A stretch of 53,316 nucleotides of DNA, taken from the NCBI RefSeq assembly GCF_023806625.1, contig NZ_JAMTDX010000001.1:1-53316 (forward strand), written 5' to 3'. The translations under genes were made by a program, and so were the position numbers. This stretch comes from Accumulibacter sp. (GTDB taxonomy: Bacteria > Pseudomonadota > Gammaproteobacteria > Burkholderiales > Rhodocyclaceae). Of this stretch, positions 20,837 to 29,507 are shown piece after piece (position 1 is the first letter of the stretch; every line of letters starts with the position of its first letter). The notes beneath the pieces are model-generated. The model was not told the DNA's origin. It did not search any database and saw nothing but the letters and a program-made list of their open reading frames with translations.

Positions 20837-22258
20837 ATGGCCGTCAAGACCTACAACGCTGGCGTCAAAGAGTATCGCCAGACCTACTGGGAACCGAAGT
20901 ACGCGGTCAAGGAGACCGACATCCTCGCCGTCTTCAAGATCACCCCGCAGCCCGGCGTAGATCGCGAGGAGGCGGCCGCCGCCGTTGCCGCCGAATCGTC
21001 GACCGGGACCTGGACGACCGTGTGGACCGACCTGCTGACCGACCTCGACTACTACAAGGGGCGAGCCTATCGGATCGAGGACGTTCCCGGCGACGACAGC
21101 TGCTTCTACGCGTTCATCGCCTACCCGATCGACCTTTTCGAGGAGGGGTCGGTGGTCAACGTGTTCACCTCGCTGGTGGGCAACGTCTTCGGCTTCAAGG
21201 CGGTGCGTGCGCTGCGTCTCGAGGACGTGCGTTTTCCGATCGCTTACGTGAAGACCTGCGGTGGCCCACCACACGGCATCCAGGTCGAGCGCGACATCAT
21301 GAACAAATACGGTCGCCCGCTGCTCGGCTGCACGATCAAGCCGAAGCTGGGGCTGTCGGCGAAGAACTACGGTCGTGCGGTCTACGAGTGTCTGCGCGGC
21401 GGCCTCGACTTCACCAAGGACGACGAGAACGTCAACAGCCAGCCGTTCATGCGCTGGCGGCAGCGTTTCGACTTCGTGATGGAGGCGATCCACAAGGCCG
21501 AACGCGAGACCGGCGAGCGCAAGGGCCACTACCTGAACGTGACCGCGCCGACACCCGAGGAGATGTACCGGCGTGCCGAGTACGCGAAGGAGATCGGCGC
21601 CCCGATCATCATGCACGACTTCATCACCGGTGGTTTCTGCGCCAATACCGGGCTGGCCAACTGGTGTCGCAGCAACGGAATCCTGCTGCACATCCATCGG
21701 GCGATGCACGCGGTGTTCGACCGCAACCCGCACCATGGCATCCACTTCCGCGTGCTGACCAAGATTCTCCGCCTGTCGGGTGGTGACCACCTGCACACCG
21801 GAACGGTCGTCGGCAAGCTCGAAGGCGACCGCCAGTCGACGCTCGGCTGGATCGACCTGCTGCGCGAGCGCATCATCCGCGAAGACCGCAGTCGCGGGAT
21901 CTTCTTCGACCAGGACTGGGGTTCGATGCCCGGCGCCTTCGCCGTCGCGTCGGGCGGGATCCACGTCTGGCACATGCCGGCGCTGGTCAATATCTTCGGT
22001 GACGACGCCGTGCTCCAGTTCGGCGGTGGAACGCTCGGCCACCCCTGGGGAAATGCCGCCGGAGCAGCGGCCAACCGGGTCGCCCTCGAAGCCTGCGTCG
22101 AAGCTCGCAACCAGGGCGTGCCGATCGAACGCGAAGGCAAGGAGGTGCTCACCCGCGCCGCGGCGCACAGCCCCGAACTGAAGATCGCCATGGAAACCTG
22201 GAAGGAGATCAAGTTCGAATTCGACACCGTCGACAAACTCGACGTCGCCCATCGCTGA
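20837..22258 (+). CDS. cbbL: Form I RuBisCO large subunit (form IA type)
   Basis: 473 residues. It carboxylates ribulose 1,5-bisphosphate. The active site is complete: TIKPK (Lys168), the carbamylated lysine in [12 protein letters not shown] (Lys194), HRAMH, and the loop-6 lysine region. The N terminus and the pairing with cbbS, cbbQ and cbbO indicate proteobacterial form IA rather than IC. GGAGG precedes the ATG by five bases. It is the first gene of the cbbLSQO operon. No carboxysome genes are adjacent, so it is probably a cytosolic enzyme. Confidence 0.97.
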   Translation: MAVKTYNAGVKEYRQTYWEPKYAVKETDILAVFKITPQPGVDREEAAAAVAAESSTGTWTTVWTDLLTDLDYYKGRAYRIEDVPGDDSCFYAFIAYPIDLFEEGSVVNVFTSLVGNVFGFKAVRALRLEDVRFPIAYVKTCGGPPHGIQVERDIMNKYGRPLLGCTIKPKLGLSAKNYGRAVYECLRGGLDFTKDDENVNSQPFMRWRQRFDFVMEAIHKAERETGERKGHYLNVTAPTPEEMYRRAEYAKEIGAPIIMHDFITGGFCANTGLANWCRSNGILLHIHRAMHAVFDRNPHHGIHFRVLTKILRLSGGDHLHTGTVVGKLEGDRQSTLGWIDLLRERIIREDRSRGIFFDQDWGSMPGAFAVASGGIHVWHMPALVNIFGDDAVLQFGGGTLGHPWGNAAGAAANRVALEACVEARNQGVPIEREGKEVLTRAAAHSPELKIAMETWKEIKFEFDTVDKLDVAHR

Positions 22259-22337
22259 GCGCGCCGCGCTGTCGGTTACCCCGCCGGCGCTGCGACGACG
22301 CCCGAATCATCCCACCGCATCGAAAGGAAAACCGCAC

Positions 22338-22691
22338 GTGAGCATGCAGGATTACGCCTCCCGTCTCAGTGATCCGGCCAGCCGGAAGTTCGAGACCTTC
22401 TCCTATCTGCCGCCGATGGACACTGCCGGGATTCGCAAGCAGGTCGAGTACATCGTCAACAAGGGCTGGAACCCGGCGATCGAGCACACCGAGCCCGAAT
22501 ACCTGATGGACACCTACTGGTACATGTGGAAGCTGCCGATGTTCGGCGAGACCGATGTCGAGAAGATCCTCGCCGAGGCCGAGGCCTGTCACAAGGCCAA
22601 TCCGGGCAACCACGTGCGCCTGGTCGGCTACGACAACTTCAAGCAGTCGCTGGGCGCCGCGATGGTCGTCTATCGCGGCAGGACCGTCTGA
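22338..22691 (+). CDS. cbbS: RuBisCO small subunit
   Basis: 117 residues starting at GTG (AAAGGA nine bases upstream; an ATG two codons later is an alternative). The family core [11 protein letters not shown], the Pro/Glu segment [19 protein letters not shown] and the C-terminal [12 protein letters not shown] are all present. It lies 79 bases after cbbL and would complete the L8S8 enzyme. It lacks the long loop insertion of plant enzymes, as expected. Confidence 0.97.
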   Translation: MSMQDYASRLSDPASRKFETFSYLPPMDTAGIRKQVEYIVNKGWNPAIEHTEPEYLMDTYWYMWKLPMFGETDVEKILAEAEACHKANPGNHVRLVGYDNFKQSLGAAMVVYRGRTV

Positions 22692-22794
22692 CCGGACACC
22701 GGCCAGGCTGCCAAGCACTCGCGGCGGGCGGTGCCGCCTTTCCGGCGCTGCGGTCCGTCCGCTGCCCGATCCGCGCCAACCCTGGAGGATGGAG

Positions 22795-23673
22795 ATGAAC
22801 CCGATCGTCGACCAGTACCGGATCGCCCGCGAGCCGTATTACCGTCCTGTTGCCGACGAGGTCGAGCTGTTCGCCGCGGCGTATTCCACGCGCATGCCGA
22901 TGATGCTCAAGGGGCCGACCGGCTGCGGCAAGACGCGCTTCGTCGAGTACATGGCCTTCCGGCTCGGCCGGCCGCTGATCACCGTCGCCTGCAACGAGGA
23001 CATGACCGCCTCGGACCTCGTCGGGCGATTCCTGCTCTCGGCCTCCGGAACCGAGTGGCACGACGGTCCGCTGGCCATCGCTGCGCGCCACGGGGCGATC
23101 TGCTACCTCGACGAAATCGTCGAGGGGCGGCAGGACACGACCGTGGTCATCCACCCGCTGACCGACAGTCGCCGCGTTCTGCCGCTCGAGAAGAAGGGCG
23201 AACTGCTCCGGGCGCATCCCGACTTCCAGATCGTCATTTCCTACAACCCGGGCTACCAGAGCCTGATGAAGGACCTCAAGCAGTCGACCAAACAGCGCTT
23301 CGGCGGACTCGACTTCAGCTATCCGGAGCACGGCGTCGAAGCCGAGATCGTCGCCCACGAGTCGGGGGTCTCCCCAGATGTCGCCGGCCGGCTCGTGTCG
23401 ATCGCCGAGCGCTCGCGCAACCTCAAGGGTCACGGTCTCGACGAGGGGTTATCGACGCGCATGCTGATCCACGCCGGCAGCCTGATCAGCCGCGGCGTCC
23501 GGCCGCTGGCCGCGTGCCGCGTGGCGCTCGTGCGGCCGATCACCGACGATCCGGACATGCGCGACGCGCTCGATGCGGCGGTCAGCACCTTCTTCCAGGC
23601 GCAGGCGGGAGCGGCCGGCGCCGACCCTTCTCGAACCCCCAGCGGGGTAGCCGATGTCGATCGATCTGGCTGA
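22795..23673 (+). CDS. cbbQ: RuBisCO activase AAA+ subunit CbbQ
   Basis: About 292 residues of a MoxR-type AAA+ ATPase that works with CbbO to remove inhibitory sugar phosphates from RuBisCO. The ATG at 22795 is preferred because GGAGG lies six bases upstream; an ATG two codons earlier overlaps that site. Walker A is GPTGCGKTR (near residue 38), Walker B is [10 protein letters not shown] and the sensor/arginine-finger region [22 protein letters not shown] is intact. The C-terminal extension of about 20 residues is Ala/Gly-rich. The gene overlaps cbbO by 20 bases. Confidence 0.94.
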   Translation: MNPIVDQYRIAREPYYRPVADEVELFAAAYSTRMPMMLKGPTGCGKTRFVEYMAFRLGRPLITVACNEDMTASDLVGRFLLSASGTEWHDGPLAIAARHGAICYLDEIVEGRQDTTVVIHPLTDSRRVLPLEKKGELLRAHPDFQIVISYNPGYQSLMKDLKQSTKQRFGGLDFSYPEHGVEAEIVAHESGVSPDVAGRLVSIAERSRNLKGHGLDEGLSTRMLIHAGSLISRGVRPLAACRVALVRPITDDPDMRDALDAAVSTFFQAQAGAAGADPSRTPSGVADVDRSG

Positions 23674-24523
23674 CTATCGCCAACTGCTCGACGGCCTCTC
23701 GCTGGCGAGCCGGGCGGCGCTGCAGGCGCACTGGCACGAGGCGACGCGCGTCCTTTCGCCGCGGGGTCTCGACAACTATCTGAGAGCCGCGGCAGCGATC
23801 GGCGATCTCGGTCGCGGCGATTCGCTGGTCGACGCCTGGCTCGGCGAAGCGCCGGTCGTCGCCCGGGAAATCGGCGAGGACGTCGTCGGCGATCTGGCTG
23901 CCGCCGCACTGTCGCTCGCCTCGCGGACCTCGGGGGCGGTGATCGAGCTGCTGCTTGCCACCGCCGCCACCGCCGCTCGTCGTCTCGCCGACGCCGAACT
24001 CTTCCGGAACTACCTGCAGTTCATCAACCTGCTCGTCGCCCAGGCGCCGCGCGGCGTGCGGCCGATGCTCGACAAGCTCGAGGTGCTCTTCGCGCAGCTC
24101 ACCCTCGGCGGGCTGCGCCGCTGGGCGCTCTGGGGGGCGCACGCGTACCGGACCGACTATCCGGAGCAGATCAGGTACTTCGGTCTCGATAGCCGCGAAT
24201 CGCTGGCCGTCCTGCAGAACGAGCGCAAGGGGACGCTGCTCGTCGACGTCCAACGCAGGATCAACATGTACCTGCGCGCCCTCTGGGGCGCGACTTCTTC
24301 ATGCGCCCGACTTCCGGAGACTTCGAGTCGCGTGAGGGCCATCGCCCGTACATCGCGGACTACCTGCTGCACCTGCCCGACGCGGTCGACGATGCTGCCG
24401 GCGTGCCCGGCCTCGAGATCTACCGGGCGATCGCCGCCCACTGTGCGGCGCACGTCGTCGAGACGCGCCGGCCGATCTGCGCCGACGCGCTCGACCCGCT
24501 GCAGGTCGCGCTCGTCTCGCTGA
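23654..24523 (+). CDS. cbbO: CbbO, N-terminal part (frameshifted)
   Basis: The first ~212 residues are the N-terminal helical portion of CbbO, the RuBisCO-activase adaptor. They run to [12 protein letters not shown] at about 24289. After that the frame translates into low-complexity Ser/Arg/Thr sequence and stops. The genuine continuation ([12 protein letters not shown]) is in the next frame. One missing C in the GGGGCGCG run at 24286-24291 (expected GGCCGC) accounts for the break. Either a real mutation or an assembly error; restoring the base would give a single protein of about 775 residues, the usual CbbO length. Confidence 0.85.
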   Translation: MSIDLADYRQLLDGLSLASRAALQAHWHEATRVLSPRGLDNYLRAAAAIGDLGRGDSLVDAWLGEAPVVAREIGEDVVGDLAAAALSLASRTSGAVIELLLATAATAARRLADAELFRNYLQFINLLVAQAPRGVRPMLDKLEVLFAQLTLGGLRRWALWGAHAYRTDYPEQIRYFGLDSRESLAVLQNERKGTLLVDVQRRINMYLRALWGATSSCARLPETSSRVRAIARTSRTTCCTCPTRSTMLPACPASRSTGRSPPTVRRTSSRRAGRSAPTRSTRCRSRSSR

Positions 24524-25980
24524 TCGAGGACGCGCGCGTCGAGGCGCTGGCGATTCGCCGTTTCCCCGGGCTGCAGCTGTTGTGGAGCCGCTTGCACTTT
24601 GCGACGCCGCAGATGTCGACGAGCATCGGCGGCCATCTCGACCGCCTGGCGCGCTCGCTGCTCGACCCAGCGTATCGCGACGACGACCCGTGGATCGGCG
24701 AAGGCCGCGCGCTGTTCGGCGCCGCTGCCGAGCGGCTCGACGACAACCGGATCTCCCGGGAAATCGGTGTCGCGCTCGCCCAGCGCCTGGCGCAGAAGAA
24801 GATCCCGTTCGACCCGCGCTGCGACCTGCAGAGCGCCCCGTATCGCGACGACAACCGCTACTTCTGGCAATTTCGCGAGTTCGATCCGGTGCGCGCGGCT
24901 GCCGCCGGCTATGCAACGCTCAGGCAGGTGCGCCGCACCGTCAACGTGATGGAAATGGTCAACGAGGTCGACGTCGAGACCGCCGGCGACGACGCCCAGG
25001 AGGTCTGGGTCCTGGCCAGCGAGCTCTTCCCGTACGAAGACCGGGGCACGAGCTACAACGAACTCGAGGGCCAGGAGCCGCTCCCCGATCCGTACCACTA
25101 TGCCGAGTGGGACTATCAGATCCAGCTCGAACGACCGCTGTGGACGACGGTCGTCGAGAAGCGCGCACGGCCTGGCGACCTGCAGGTCGTCGCCGACATC
25201 GCCGCGCGCTACCGCCGCGAAATTCAGCGCATGCGCTTCGTCCTCGACGCGCTGCAGCCGCAGGGGGTCCAGCGCATCCGCAAGCTCGAGGACGGCGACG
25301 AGATCGACCTCGACGCGTCGATCGCCGGTCTCACCGACATTCGCCTCGGCCATCAGCCCGACCCGCGGATCATGATGCGCAGCGTGCGCAGGACGCGCGA
25401 CCTCTCGATCCTCGTCCTGCTCGACCTCTCCGAGTCGACGAACGAACGCGTGCATGCCCAGAAGTGCTCGGTGCTCGACCTGACCCGACGCGCCTGCGTG
25501 CTTCTCGCCGATGCGATCAACAAGGTCGGCGACCCGTTCGCGATCCACGGCTTCTGCTCCGACGGCCGGCACGAAGTCGCCTACTACCGCTTCAAGGACT
25601 TCGCCGAGAGCTGGGACGACCAGCCGAAAGCTCGGCTCGCGGGCATGATCGGGCAGCTGTCGACGCGCATGGGCGCGGCGATCCGCCATGCCGGCCATCA
25701 CCTCGGCCGACAGCGTTCGGCGAAGCGGCTGCTGCTGGTGATCACCGACGGCGAGCCGGCCGACGTCGACGTCCGCGATCCGCAGTATCTGCGCCAGGAC
25801 GCGAAGAAGGCGGTCGAGGAGGTTGCCCGGGCCGGAGTCACCGCCTTCTGCCTGAGCCTCGATCCGCGCGCCGACGCGTACGTGTCGAGGATTTTCGGGC
25901 AAAGGAACTACCTCGTCGTCGACCAGGTCGAGCGCCTGCCCGAACGGCTGCCGCAGCTCTACGCGGGGCTGACGCGATGA
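24301..25980 (+). CDS. cbbO: CbbO, C-terminal part with VWA domain (frameshifted)
   Basis: The open frame from 24301 (ATG inside the original gene) encodes 559 residues matching the remainder of CbbO. The true reading frame can be followed upstream to 24289. The C-terminal von Willebrand A domain (from about residue 360) has the MIDAS motif DLSES in LLDLSESTN and the later LLVITDGEPAD. The MIDAS site binds a metal and in characterised CbbQO contacts RuBisCO. It ends 209 bases before the CaiB-type gene on the other strand. An internal ribosome site is not evident, so this part may not be made unless the frameshift is an artefact. Confidence 0.85.
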   Translation: MRPTSGDFESREGHRPYIADYLLHLPDAVDDAAGVPGLEIYRAIAAHCAAHVVETRRPICADALDPLQVALVSLIEDARVEALAIRRFPGLQLLWSRLHFATPQMSTSIGGHLDRLARSLLDPAYRDDDPWIGEGRALFGAAAERLDDNRISREIGVALAQRLAQKKIPFDPRCDLQSAPYRDDNRYFWQFREFDPVRAAAAGYATLRQVRRTVNVMEMVNEVDVETAGDDAQEVWVLASELFPYEDRGTSYNELEGQEPLPDPYHYAEWDYQIQLERPLWTTVVEKRARPGDLQVVADIAARYRREIQRMRFVLDALQPQGVQRIRKLEDGDEIDLDASIAGLTDIRLGHQPDPRIMMRSVRRTRDLSILVLLDLSESTNERVHAQKCSVLDLTRRACVLLADAINKVGDPFAIHGFCSDGRHEVAYYRFKDFAESWDDQPKARLAGMIGQLSTRMGAAIRHAGHHLGRQRSAKRLLLVITDGEPADVDVRDPQYLRQDAKKAVEEVARAGVTAFCLSLDPRADAYVSRIFGQRNYLVVDQVERLPERLPQLYAGLTR

Positions 25981-25999
25981 GAAGTCGGGCGAATGGCGA

Positions 26000-26180
26000 G
26001 ATCCTCTCCGGCCGGGCTCGGATTGAAACGAGCGGCCCTCGCTTGGGCGTGGATCTCGCGAGGGATCTCCCGGCTGATCGGTGGTGTGAAGAGGATCGGA
26101 AAGCCGTGTGCGGAAAGAGCGAATGCACGGCTTGATGAGGGAGTGCGGGCGAAAGCCGGTCGTGTACTCTACCCCTTCTT
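26000..26180 (+). mobile_element. 3' end of a group II intron (domains V and VI), 5'-truncated
   Basis: Positions 26101-26133 form a hairpin with 8-bp perfect arms (AAGCCGTG / CACGGCTT) containing the AGC catalytic triad position of domain V. They are followed at 26134-26175 by a GAAA-capped stem ending in ACTCTACCCC, typical of domain VI with a bulged branch-point A. The preceding GAAGAGGATCGG is the usual linker into domain V. No reverse-transcriptase frame or domains I-III are present. Arms at 26000-26007 and 26090-26097 (GATCCTCT / AGAGGATC) may be part of a domain IV stem. Loss of the 5' part fits incomplete reverse transcription on insertion. The upstream limit is uncertain. Confidence 0.7.
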
Positions 26181-26189
26181 GAGCGCTTT

Positions 26190-27479
26190 CTAGTCGGGGC
26201 CGGCGACGATTCCCTGGTCGTGCAGGCGGCCGACTTCGGCTTCGCTGAGGCCGAGGATGTCGAGGAGGATTTCGTCGGTGTGCTCGCCGAGCCGTGGTGC
26301 GGGCATGGCCGGCAGGCGGGCGCTGCGCGAGAAGTCGAGCGGCGTCGCAGGCATCAGGTACGAGCCGATCCCCGCCTGCTCGACGACGCGGAACATCGGA
26401 TTGGCCGGCGAGCAGTCGGGATCGCCGGCAATCGTCTCGCGCACGCTGCGATACGGGCCCCAGGTCGCGCGATGGGCATCGAGCACCGCTGCCGCTTCGG
26501 CGAGCGTTCGGGCGTGGAACCACGGTTCGAGCAGGGCGGCGATCTGCTGGCGGGCGCGGTAGCGATTGCCCTCGTCGTCGAGGTCGAGGCCGAGGCGAGC
26601 GCCGAGTTCGGCCATTACCTGCCGCGACCCGGTGGCCCTGAGCAGCGTGTGCCACTGCCGGCGGGTCAGGCCGACGACCATCAGCCGTTTTCCGTCGAGT
26701 GTCGCGAAGTCACGACCGAAGGCACCGTACAGATAGTTGCCCTGGCGCGGGCGGTCGCTGTCGTTGACCATCACTTCGGCGAGCATGCCGAAGTGCCCGA
26801 GCATCGCCAGCGCGACGTCCTTGAGCGCCAGGCGGACGAATTGCCCTTCGCCGGTCAGCCGTCGGTGCCTTTCCGCGGCGAGCAGGCCGACGGCGATCAT
26901 CTGGCCGGCGATGAAGTCCCACGCCGGGAAGACGTGGTTGACCATTTCCGGCGAAGTCGTCGGTCCGGTCATCATCGGCAGGCCGACCTGCGGGGTCAGC
27001 GTGTAGTCGACCTCCGAACTGCCGTCGCGGCGACCGGTCAGGTTGACCATCACCAGATCCGTACGGCGTTTGCGCAGGGCTTGATAGTCGAGCCAGCCGG
27101 TCGCCGGGAAGTTGGTGCTGAACAGGCCGGCGTGCTCGCCCGGCGCGCAGATCAGCGCGGTGAGCAACTCCTGTCCGCGGGGCACGCGGAAATCGACGGC
27201 GATCGACCGTTTCCCCTTGTTGAGACCAGCCCAGAAGAGGCTGTGCTTGCCGTCACGGGTGACTGGCCAGCGCTGGTGATCGAGGCCGCCGCCGATCGGG
27301 TCGAAACGGATCACTTCGGCGCCGAGTTGCGCGAGGGTCATTCCGCCCAGGGGAGCGGCGACGAAGGCCGATCCCTCGACCACCCGCAGACCCTTGAGAA
27401 TTCCCTGCCCAGGGGCGCCGGATTGTGCTTCCCCGGCCGGCTTGACGTTGTCGGTCGCTGCGTTCTGGTCGTCGATCAC
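26190..27479 (-). CDS. CaiB/BaiF CoA-transferase, probable mesaconyl-CoA C1-C4 CoA transferase
   Basis: About 429 residues. A GTG start at 27479 is chosen because AGGAGG lies six bases upstream; the longer open frame has no ribosome site and an arginine-rich lead. Family III CoA-transferase features: LKGLRVVEGSAFVAAPLGGMTLAQLGA at the N terminus, the RSIAVDF block and the HTDEILLDILGLSEAEVGRL C terminus. It lies divergent to the EMC genes. In the 3-hydroxypropionate bi-cycle a related enzyme (Mct) moves CoA intramolecularly from C1 to C4 of mesaconate. Context supports that role here; the specific substrate is inference, and another dicarboxylate is possible. Confidence 0.75.
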   Translation of the reverse strand: MIDDQNAATDNVKPAGEAQSGAPGQGILKGLRVVEGSAFVAAPLGGMTLAQLGAEVIRFDPIGGGLDHQRWPVTRDGKHSLFWAGLNKGKRSIAVDFRVPRGQELLTALICAPGEHAGLFSTNFPATGWLDYQALRKRRTDLVMVNLTGRRDGSSEVDYTLTPQVGLPMMTGPTTSPEMVNHVFPAWDFIAGQMIAVGLLAAERHRRLTGEGQFVRLALKDVALAMLGHFGMLAEVMVNDSDRPRQGNYLYGAFGRDFATLDGKRLMVVGLTRRQWHTLLRATGSRQVMAELGARLGLDLDDEGNRYRARQQIAALLEPWFHARTLAEAAAVLDAHRATWGPYRSVRETIAGDPDCSPANPMFRVVEQAGIGSYLMPATPLDFSRSARLPAMPAPRLGEHTDEILLDILGLSEAEVGRLHDQGIVAGPD

Positions 27480-27583
27480 TGTCGTCCTCCTGGCTGCCGG
27501 GCCACCGGCGTCCGGACGCTGCTGCGCGCGGCCCGTGCCGACGGCGCGGACCCGCCGCAGGCGTCTGCACGCCGTGGTGGCAA

Positions 27584-27600
27584 GTCGACAAAATGTCAAC
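27584..27600. promoter_or_regulatory. Palindromic putative operator between divergent genes
   Basis: GTCGACA-AAA-TGTCAAC is a near-perfect inverted repeat (6 of 7 pairs, 3-base spacer) in the only AT-rich part of the 517-base gap between the CaiB-type gene and the lyase gene. TATATT at 27602-27607 is a possible -10 for the plus-strand operon. The remaining gap (about 27620-27990) shows no supported gene. A TetR- or GntR-type regulator is a fair guess; none is encoded nearby. Confidence 0.45.
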
Positions 27601-27996
27601 TATATTACTTTCCAGTGTTAGAGGAACGGTCAGCGTGCCGCGTCCGGAATCTGGGGGAACGATGAACACTGTGGCGAGACGGCGGAAGCCCGGTTGGCCA
27701 GCGACGGCGAGCCGGCCGTCGCTGGCCATCCCGCTGAAGGCGACGATCCGCGAGTCGCCCCCGTCGCTGCCTGCCGTCTCCGAGCTTTCCCGACTGCCCA
27801 CGGCTTCTGTCGCCGGCAGTGTGTCGGGCGTCACCGAAGACCCGCGGCGCCCGATCGGTAGCCCAGCGCCCGGGCGCCCGTCTCCAGTCATGCACCATCG
27901 GTTCCCGCGCGTCGAACCTGCGCGAAGAGCGTTCCCGCGCCAATCACCCGTTCGTATCCGTAACCGCTTTCCGAGCAACATTGATGGAGGAAAGAC

Positions 27997-29439
27997 ATGA
28001 AGCTCACGTTGACCCCTGACGATCTGGCCGCCTGCTACAACGAACTCCACGAGGCCAATGCGGCGTTCAAGGAGCACTACCCGGGCGATTCTTCGGACCG
28101 GCAGCAGGTGCACACGGTCTATGGTGGTGCCAACCTGTTCAAGGCCGGCTTCGCCGCCAAGCTCGGCGAAGTCGCGCTCAGGACGCTCGAAACCTACGCT
28201 CCCAATTACCACGTCTTCGCGCGCGTGCTCGGCTTGCCCGGCGCCGAAACGCTGCCCACCAACCCGCTCGAGATCCTCAGCCTGACGCGGGCACTCGAGA
28301 CCAATCCCGAACAGGTCCGGGAGGTGAAGCAGGCCGCCTGGCTGGCGTTCACGGTTTACAAGCGGGTGCTCAGGAAGCTCCAGTCCGAGCCGATCGAGGA
28401 CAACCGCATCGACTTCGAGGACGGCTACGGCAACCGTCCGGACGACGAGGAAGACGGTCACGCCGTCGCGGCGGCCGACGAGGTCGCCAAGGGAATGCGC
28501 GATGGACTGCTCTCTCCGTTCATCGGCATCCGCGTCAAGACCTTCTCCGACGAATGCAAGGTGCGTTCGATCCGCACGCTGGACATTTTCCTGACCCGTC
28601 TGGCCGAGCAGACCGGCAGCAGACTGCCGGAGAACTTCGTCGTGACGCTGCCCAAGGTGACGACGCCGACCCAGGTGTCCACCTTCGTCAGGATCCTCGA
28701 TACGCTCGAAGCGAGGCTGGGCTATCCGAAGGACTCGCTGAAGATGGAGATCATGATCGAGACCACCCAGTCGATCATCAATCACAAGGGCGAGAACACG
28801 GTGCCGTTGCTGGTCGCCGCCGCCGGTGGCCGCTGCCGCTCGGCGATCTTCGGGACCTACGATTACACGGCGTCGTGCAACATCACCGCGGCGTTCCAGA
28901 GCCACACCCATCCGGCCTGCGATTTCGCTCGCCACGTGCTGCAGGTCAGCCTCGCCGGCACCGGCATCACGATCAGCGACGGCGCGACGACGACCATGCC
29001 GATCGGGCCGCACAAGGCCGCTGCGGGCGGCGCGCTGACGCCGCAGCAGATGGATGAAAACCGCGCCGTGGTGCACGCCGCGTGGAAGCTGCACTACGAC
29101 AACATCATGCATTCGCTGAGTCACGGCTACTACCAGGGATGGGATCTGAACCCTGGTCAGCTGCCGGTGCGCTATGCGGCGGTCGATACCTTCTTCCTCA
29201 GCGGCCTGCAGGACGCCTCGGCACGGCTCAACGCGTTCCTCAACAAGGCCGCCCAGGCGACGCTGGTCGGCAATACCTTCGACGATGCGGCGACCGGGCA
29301 GGGGCTGCTGAACTTCTTCCTGCGCGGGATGGCCTGCGGGGCGATCACTGAGCAGGAAGTCCTGGCCACCGGCATCACGCTCGACGAACTGCGTTCGCGC
29401 TCGTTCGTGCGCATCGTCAACAACCGCGCCAGGCTATAG
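27997..29439 (+). CDS. CitE/HpcH-superfamily C-C lyase (DUF6986-like), probable beta-methylmalyl-CoA lyase
   Basis: 480 residues, much longer than the ~320-residue malyl-CoA lyases of alphaproteobacteria. TIM-barrel lyase features are visible: RIDFEDGYG (near residues 136-145) with acidic metal ligands, GIRVKTF with the substrate arginine, EIMIETTQSI with the conserved Glu, and GTYDYTASC. The extra N-terminal HTVYGGANLFKA segment matches the DUF6986-type branch of the superfamily. It heads the EMC operon (GGAGG before the ATG), so cleavage of beta-methylmalyl-CoA to glyoxylate and propionyl-CoA is the expected role. Another related aldol cleavage cannot be excluded. Confidence 0.75.
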   Translation: MKLTLTPDDLAACYNELHEANAAFKEHYPGDSSDRQQVHTVYGGANLFKAGFAAKLGEVALRTLETYAPNYHVFARVLGLPGAETLPTNPLEILSLTRALETNPEQVREVKQAAWLAFTVYKRVLRKLQSEPIEDNRIDFEDGYGNRPDDEEDGHAVAAADEVAKGMRDGLLSPFIGIRVKTFSDECKVRSIRTLDIFLTRLAEQTGSRLPENFVVTLPKVTTPTQVSTFVRILDTLEARLGYPKDSLKMEIMIETTQSIINHKGENTVPLLVAAAGGRCRSAIFGTYDYTASCNITAAFQSHTHPACDFARHVLQVSLAGTGITISDGATTTMPIGPHKAAAGGALTPQQMDENRAVVHAAWKLHYDNIMHSLSHGYYQGWDLNPGQLPVRYAAVDTFFLSGLQDASARLNAFLNKAAQATLVGNTFDDAATGQGLLNFFLRGMACGAITEQEVLATGITLDELRSRSFVRIVNNRARL

Positions 29440-29507
29440 GCCCGGGCGGCTCGCCAACACGGCCAGCGAAGAGTAGCGCCAACTCGCCAGAAGGAAAGGA
29501 ACAAGTC

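Noticed and set aside
27593-28000. A 135-codon plus frame in front of the lyase gene
   Set aside because: Ser/Pro/Arg-rich, no ribosome site, and it overlaps the likely promoter and operator region.
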